In this document: positions 60,310-64,000 of the stretch, piece by piece
How the letters are laid out: each line of letters opens with the position of its first letter
Numbering within the stretch: position 1 is the first letter of the stretch
NCBI GenBank assembly: GCA_002454045.1
Contig: DKID01000002.1
Span: 29,904 to 93,903, forward strand
DNA length: 64,000 nt
Origin: Nitrospina sp. UBA6727
GTDB lineage: Bacteria; Nitrospinota; Nitrospinia; Nitrospinales; VA-1
Reading direction: 5' to 3'
Program-made: the position numbers and the translations under genes
Notes under the pieces: generated by a model
Database searches by the model: none
What the model was told of the DNA's origin: nothing
What the model saw: only the letters and a program-made list of their open reading frames with translations

Positions 60310-62557
60310 TTCCAAAAAAATTCAGCCCGGCGCCGAGATAACACCTGCGATAGTCGCGCAACACGGTTTGACCGCGGCAGAGTTTCGGCGCATCCGCGAC
60401 CTGCTCAACCGCGCGCCAAACCTGACGGAGTTGGGTATTTTTTCCGTCATGTGGAGCGAACATTGCAGTTATAAAAGTTCCCGCGCGCATCTGAAAAAAC
60501 TTCCCGTCACAAGTCCAAAAGTCCTGCAAGGTCCGGGAGAAAACGCCGGCGTCATTGACATCGGGGACGGCATCGCCGTCGCGTTCAAAATTGAAAGCCA
60601 CAATCATCCCTCCTTCATCGAGCCCCGCCAAGGCGCCGCCACCGGCGTCGGCGGCATCATGCGCGACATCTTCACGATGGGCGCGCGACCGATTGCGTTG
60701 ATGAACTCATTACGGTTCGGAGATTTGGAAGAACGCCGCACCCGCTTCCTGCTCAACGGCGTCGTCGATGGTATCGCCAGTTATGGAAACTGCGCCGGCG
60801 TTCCCACCGTCGGCGGGGAAATTTATTTTGATTCCTGTTACAACGGCAATATTTTGGTCAACGCGTTTTGCTTGGGACTGGTCAAGTCAGACCGAATTTT
60901 CCGCGCCGGCACTGGCGGAGTCGGCAACCAAATTCTTTACGTCGGTTCCAAAACCGGCCGCGACGGCATTCACGGCGCCAGCCTCCTCGCCTCCGCCGAG
61001 TTTGATGAAACCACGGAAGGCAAGCGTCCCACCGTGCAAGTCGGCGACCCGTTCACCGAAAAACTTTTGATCGAAGCCTGCCTGGAATTGTTCGCGTTTG
61101 ACTGGGTGGCGGGCGTGCAAGATATGGGCGCCGCAGGGCTCACTTCATCGGCATTTGAAATGGCGCACCGCGCCGGCACCGGAGTGCGCATGGACTTGGC
61201 GAAAGTTCCGCTGCGAGAAGACGGCATGGTCGCCTACGACATTTTGCTTTCGGAATCCCAAGAGCGCATGTTGTTCGTGATTGAACCGGGGCACGAAAAT
61301 GAAGCCGCCGCCATACTCGATAAGTGGGGACTGAACGCAGCAATCATCGGCGAGGTGATTGCGGAACCTTGCGTGCGCATTCAGTTTGACGGTCGGGAAG
61401 TTGTGAACCTGCCGGTCTCGGCGGTTGTCGATGGCGCACTGGAATTGCGGCGGGAAACGAAACGCCCCGAATATCTCGACCAAGTCGCGCACATAAATTT
61501 GCACGAACTCCCCGACTTTTCCCGCGGCGACACGGCGTTGAAAAAACTTTTGGCTTGCCCCAACATCGCCAGCAAAGAATGGGTCTTCGAACAATACGAC
61601 CACGCGGTGCGCCTGAACACGCTGGTTTTGCCCGGCTCGGACGCCGCCGTCTTGCGCATAAAAGATACGCAAAAAGCCGTGGCGATTTCGGTAGATTGCA
61701 ACAGCCGTTACTGCTATCTCGACCCCTACGAAGGCGCGGCGATTGCCGTCGCCGAAGCCTGTCGGAACGTGGTATGCTCCGGCGCGCAACCGATTGGCTT
61801 AACCAATTGCCTGAATTTCGGCAACCCCGAAAAACCGGAAATCATGTGGCAATTCGAACAGGCGGTGGAAGGGATGGCCGATGCCTGCCGATTTTTTGGT
61901 ATCCCGGTGGTTAGCGGCAACGTCAGCCTCTATAATGAAACGAAGGGGGACGCAATCTATCCGACCCCGACGGTCGCCGTCGTCGGCATAATCGAAAATC
62001 AGAAGCGGGTCATGACGCAGGGATTCAAAAAATCCGGCGACCAAATTGCCCTCATCGGTTTTACGATGGAAGAACTCGGCGGAACCGAGTACTTGAAAAT
62101 TATGTTTGACCGCGGCGAAGGCAAGCCGCCCGTCTTAGACCGAGCGCGCGAAAAACAAGTGCAAAGTTTTTGCGGCGAACTAATCCGCAAAGAACTCATC
62201 GCTTCCGCTCACGATTGTTCCGAAGGCGGCTTGGCGGTGGCGGTGGCGGAATCTTGCTTTTCATACGGCGGGAAAACTTTCGGCGCCACACTCGCGTTGG
62301 AATCCACGCTAAGAAATGATACGCTGTTGTTCGGAGAAACTCAGTCGCGGATTATTATTTCGTTCCCCGAAGAACGCGCCGACGAAATCGCAAACATGGC
62401 GGCGGCATTTTCGGCGAACTTTTCGCTGATTGGAAAAGTAGGCGGCACACATTTCACCGTGACGGTCAACGAGAAGGAAGTCATCAAACAAAAAATTAGC
62501 GTTTTGAAAAAACTGTGGGCAACCTCTCTGGGAAATTATGCTAGACAAATTACATGA
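60302..62557 (+). CDS. purL: Phosphoribosylformylglycinamidine synthase subunit PurL
   Basis: About 751 residues from GTG 60302, which overlaps the purQ stop; TTG 60284 in frame is an alternative. Marks are SVMWSEHCSYKSSRAHLKKLP, FKIESHNHPSFIEP, GGIMRDIFTMGARP, GASLLASAEFDE, VQDMGAAGLTSS and SAHDCSEGGLAVAVAE. It converts FGAR, ATP and ammonia to FGAM. It overlaps purF by 20 bp. Confidence 0.96.
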   Translation: MDNSKKIQPGAEITPAIVAQHGLTAAEFRRIRDLLNRAPNLTELGIFSVMWSEHCSYKSSRAHLKKLPVTSPKVLQGPGENAGVIDIGDGIAVAFKIESHNHPSFIEPRQGAATGVGGIMRDIFTMGARPIALMNSLRFGDLEERRTRFLLNGVVDGIASYGNCAGVPTVGGEIYFDSCYNGNILVNAFCLGLVKSDRIFRAGTGGVGNQILYVGSKTGRDGIHGASLLASAEFDETTEGKRPTVQVGDPFTEKLLIEACLELFAFDWVAGVQDMGAAGLTSSAFEMAHRAGTGVRMDLAKVPLREDGMVAYDILLSESQERMLFVIEPGHENEAAAILDKWGLNAAIIGEVIAEPCVRIQFDGREVVNLPVSAVVDGALELRRETKRPEYLDQVAHINLHELPDFSRGDTALKKLLACPNIASKEWVFEQYDHAVRLNTLVLPGSDAAVLRIKDTQKAVAISVDCNSRYCYLDPYEGAAIAVAEACRNVVCSGAQPIGLTNCLNFGNPEKPEIMWQFEQAVEGMADACRFFGIPVVSGNVSLYNETKGDAIYPTPTVAVVGIIENQKRVMTQGFKKSGDQIALIGFTMEELGGTEYLKIMFDRGEGKPPVLDRAREKQVQSFCGELIRKELIASAHDCSEGGLAVAVAESCFSYGGKTFGATLALESTLRNDTLLFGETQSRIIISFPEERADEIANMAAAFSANFSLIGKVGGTHFTVTVNEKEVIKQKISVLKKLWATSLGNYARQIT

Positions 62558-63947
62558 AGAATGCGGCGTCGTCGGAGTTTATGACCACCCCGAAGCCGCC
62601 AATCTAGTTTATCTCGGACTCTACGCATTACAACATCGCGGGCAAGAAAGCGCTGGCATCGCCGCCAGTAACCACGCCGAAATGCGCCTCGAAGTCGGCA
62701 TGGGCTTGGTCGCCGACGTCTTTGATCCCGCCCGACTTCTGAAGCTGTTGGGACCCTTAGCAATCGGCCACAACCGCTATTCCACCGCCGGGAAAAACGA
62801 ACTCATCAACGCGCAACCTTGCATGATTAACTACGCCGCCGGGTCGCTAGCCTTGGCGCATAACGGCAACCTCGTGAACGCGCAAACCATTCGCGAAGAA
62901 TTAGCCGGCAAGGGCGCAATCTTCCAATCCACCAACGACAGCGAAGTCATCGTACATTTGATGGCGCAAGCAAAAGCGGAAACTTTCGTGGACCGCGCCG
63001 CCGAAGCATTGCGGCAAGTCAGCGGCGCCTACTCATTAGTCCTGATGACGAAGACGGAACTACTCGCCGCGCGCGACCCATACGGGTTTCGCCCCCTTTG
63101 TTTGGGAAAACTTGACGGCGCCTACATCGTCGCTTCGGAAACCTGCGTCATGGACCTTATCGAAGCGGAGTTCATCCGCGAAGTTGAACCCGGCGAAATA
63201 ATCCTCATCAACGACCAAGGCGTCCAATCATTTTTCCCCTTCAAAAAAGTTGCAACGAAAAACTGCGTGTTTGAATATATTTATTTCGCGCGCCCCGACA
63301 GTTTCCTGTTCGGAGAATACGTGTACACCGCACGCAAAGATATGGGACGCGCCATGGCTCAAGAAATCCCCGCCGACGCCGACCTCGTCGTCCCCGTCCC
63401 CGACTCAGGCGTAGTCTCGGCGATGGGCTTCGCGGAAGAGAGCGGCATCCCCTTTGAAATGGGGCTCATCCGCAACCATTACGTCGGCAGAACTTTTATC
63501 GAACCGCAATCGCAAATTCGAGACTTCGGCGTGAAACTCAAACTGAACGCGATAAAAAAAATAATCGCCGGGCAACGCATCGCCGTCATCGACGACTCCA
63601 TCGTCCGCGGCACCACCTGCCGCAAAATCGTAAAAATGCTACGCGATGCAGGCGCCAAAGAAGTTCACCTGCGCATCGCATCGCCGCCCATCCGGCACTC
63701 CTGTTTTTACGGCGTGGACACACCCAACGAAGAAAAGTTAATCGCCCACACACACAACCTTGAAGAAACGCGCCGATACCTGTCGGCAGATTCCTTGCAT
63801 TACCTCAGCCTCGAAAAGATGATGGAAGTGTTGAAAAATGGCGAGAAAAAATTCTGCTCCGCATGTTTCGACGGCAACTATCCCGTCCCCATCACCGACA
63901 AAAAACCCGACACCAGCCAAATAGAAATGTTCGGAGAACCAAGTTAA
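62538..63947 (+). CDS. purF: Amidophosphoribosyltransferase PurF
   Basis: A 469-residue enzyme. After a short propeptide, the N-terminal nucleophile is the cysteine in EECGVVGVYD; then ALQHRGQESAGIA, IGHNRYSTAG, and the PRPP loop VIDDSIVRGTTCRKIV. It catalyses the first committed step of purine synthesis. Last gene of purSQLF. The last 53 bp of the window hold no gene. Confidence 0.97.
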   Translation: MLDKLHEECGVVGVYDHPEAANLVYLGLYALQHRGQESAGIAASNHAEMRLEVGMGLVADVFDPARLLKLLGPLAIGHNRYSTAGKNELINAQPCMINYAAGSLALAHNGNLVNAQTIREELAGKGAIFQSTNDSEVIVHLMAQAKAETFVDRAAEALRQVSGAYSLVLMTKTELLAARDPYGFRPLCLGKLDGAYIVASETCVMDLIEAEFIREVEPGEIILINDQGVQSFFPFKKVATKNCVFEYIYFARPDSFLFGEYVYTARKDMGRAMAQEIPADADLVVPVPDSGVVSAMGFAEESGIPFEMGLIRNHYVGRTFIEPQSQIRDFGVKLKLNAIKKIIAGQRIAVIDDSIVRGTTCRKIVKMLRDAGAKEVHLRIASPPIRHSCFYGVDTPNEEKLIAHTHNLEETRRYLSADSLHYLSLEKMMEVLKNGEKKFCSACFDGNYPVPITDKKPDTSQIEMFGEPS

Positions 63948-64000
63948 CACCACCACCAAGCGCAACGGCGGCGCGCAAAATAGGGTATCCTGCCGAGTGC

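Noticed and set aside
1..64000. CRISPR arrays, tRNA or rRNA genes, transposases, integrases
   Set aside because: None seen. The direct repeats found have only two or three units and no spacer pattern.

Overview
The window comes from a Gram-negative bacterium with a GC-rich core: it carries LpxC for lipid A, lipoprotein and periplasmic signal peptides, and c-type cytochromes. Menaquinone appears to be made by the futalosine route (mqnC). The mix of c-type cytochromes, an ethylbenzene-dehydrogenase/NxrC-like haem domain, NHL-repeat proteins and many radical-SAM enzymes would suit Nitrospinota or a neighbouring phylum. That placement is inference; no rRNA or other strong phylogenetic marker is present. 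No tRNA, rRNA, CRISPR array, transposase or integrase was seen.

Layout. 1-5657 is an AT-rich accessory block: the 3' part of a PAPS-reductase/ATP-pyrophosphatase gene, a GHKL (Hsp90-like) ATPase, two unknown genes and an IscS-like cysteine desulfurase, all on the + strand and mostly very tightly packed. It resembles the sulfur-transfer half of a DNA phosphorothioation-type defence system but has an unusual ATPase partner. 5791-11300 holds two radical-SAM proteins, a TPR protein and a MidA-like methyltransferase. 11377-15817 (minus) holds an NHL-repeat protein, a dihaem cytochrome c fused to an ethylbenzene-dehydrogenase-type haem domain, an exported protein and a small monohaem cytochrome c. 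16200-19006 has a KamA-type aminomutase, a DJ-1-like protein, a STAS-like protein and a cyclophilin. 19182-23912 (minus) carries greA, trmB and a striking fusion of a receiver domain and degenerate NtrC-type AAA+ domain to LpxC. 24153-33864 holds TRAP transporter components, two leucine-rich-repeat proteins, a tRNA nucleotidyltransferase, Dsb-like thiol proteins, an Mrp ATPase and a fatty acid desaturase. 34022-39494 has a two-component system, bioD behind a small protein gene, a peroxiredoxin, mqnC and a parvulin.

39735-41451 is a second AT-rich patch. An abortive-infection (Abi_C) gene is carried on what looks like a real integron gene cassette: an attC-like site overlaps its stop codon, and the inverse core of that site is exactly complementary to the core site at the cassette start. 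Two small membrane-protein genes follow.

41592-64000 is core metabolism: cobA-hemD, ksgA, pdxA, pckA, prfB with its programmed frameshift, an RNase Z-like protein, guaBA, a TVP38-fused flavin disulfide oxidoreductase, an aldolase/dehydrogenase fusion and the purSQLF operon. GC-rich degenerate repeats built from words such as GACGGCG and GTGACGG recur between genes and appear in frame inside several proteins, including KsgA.
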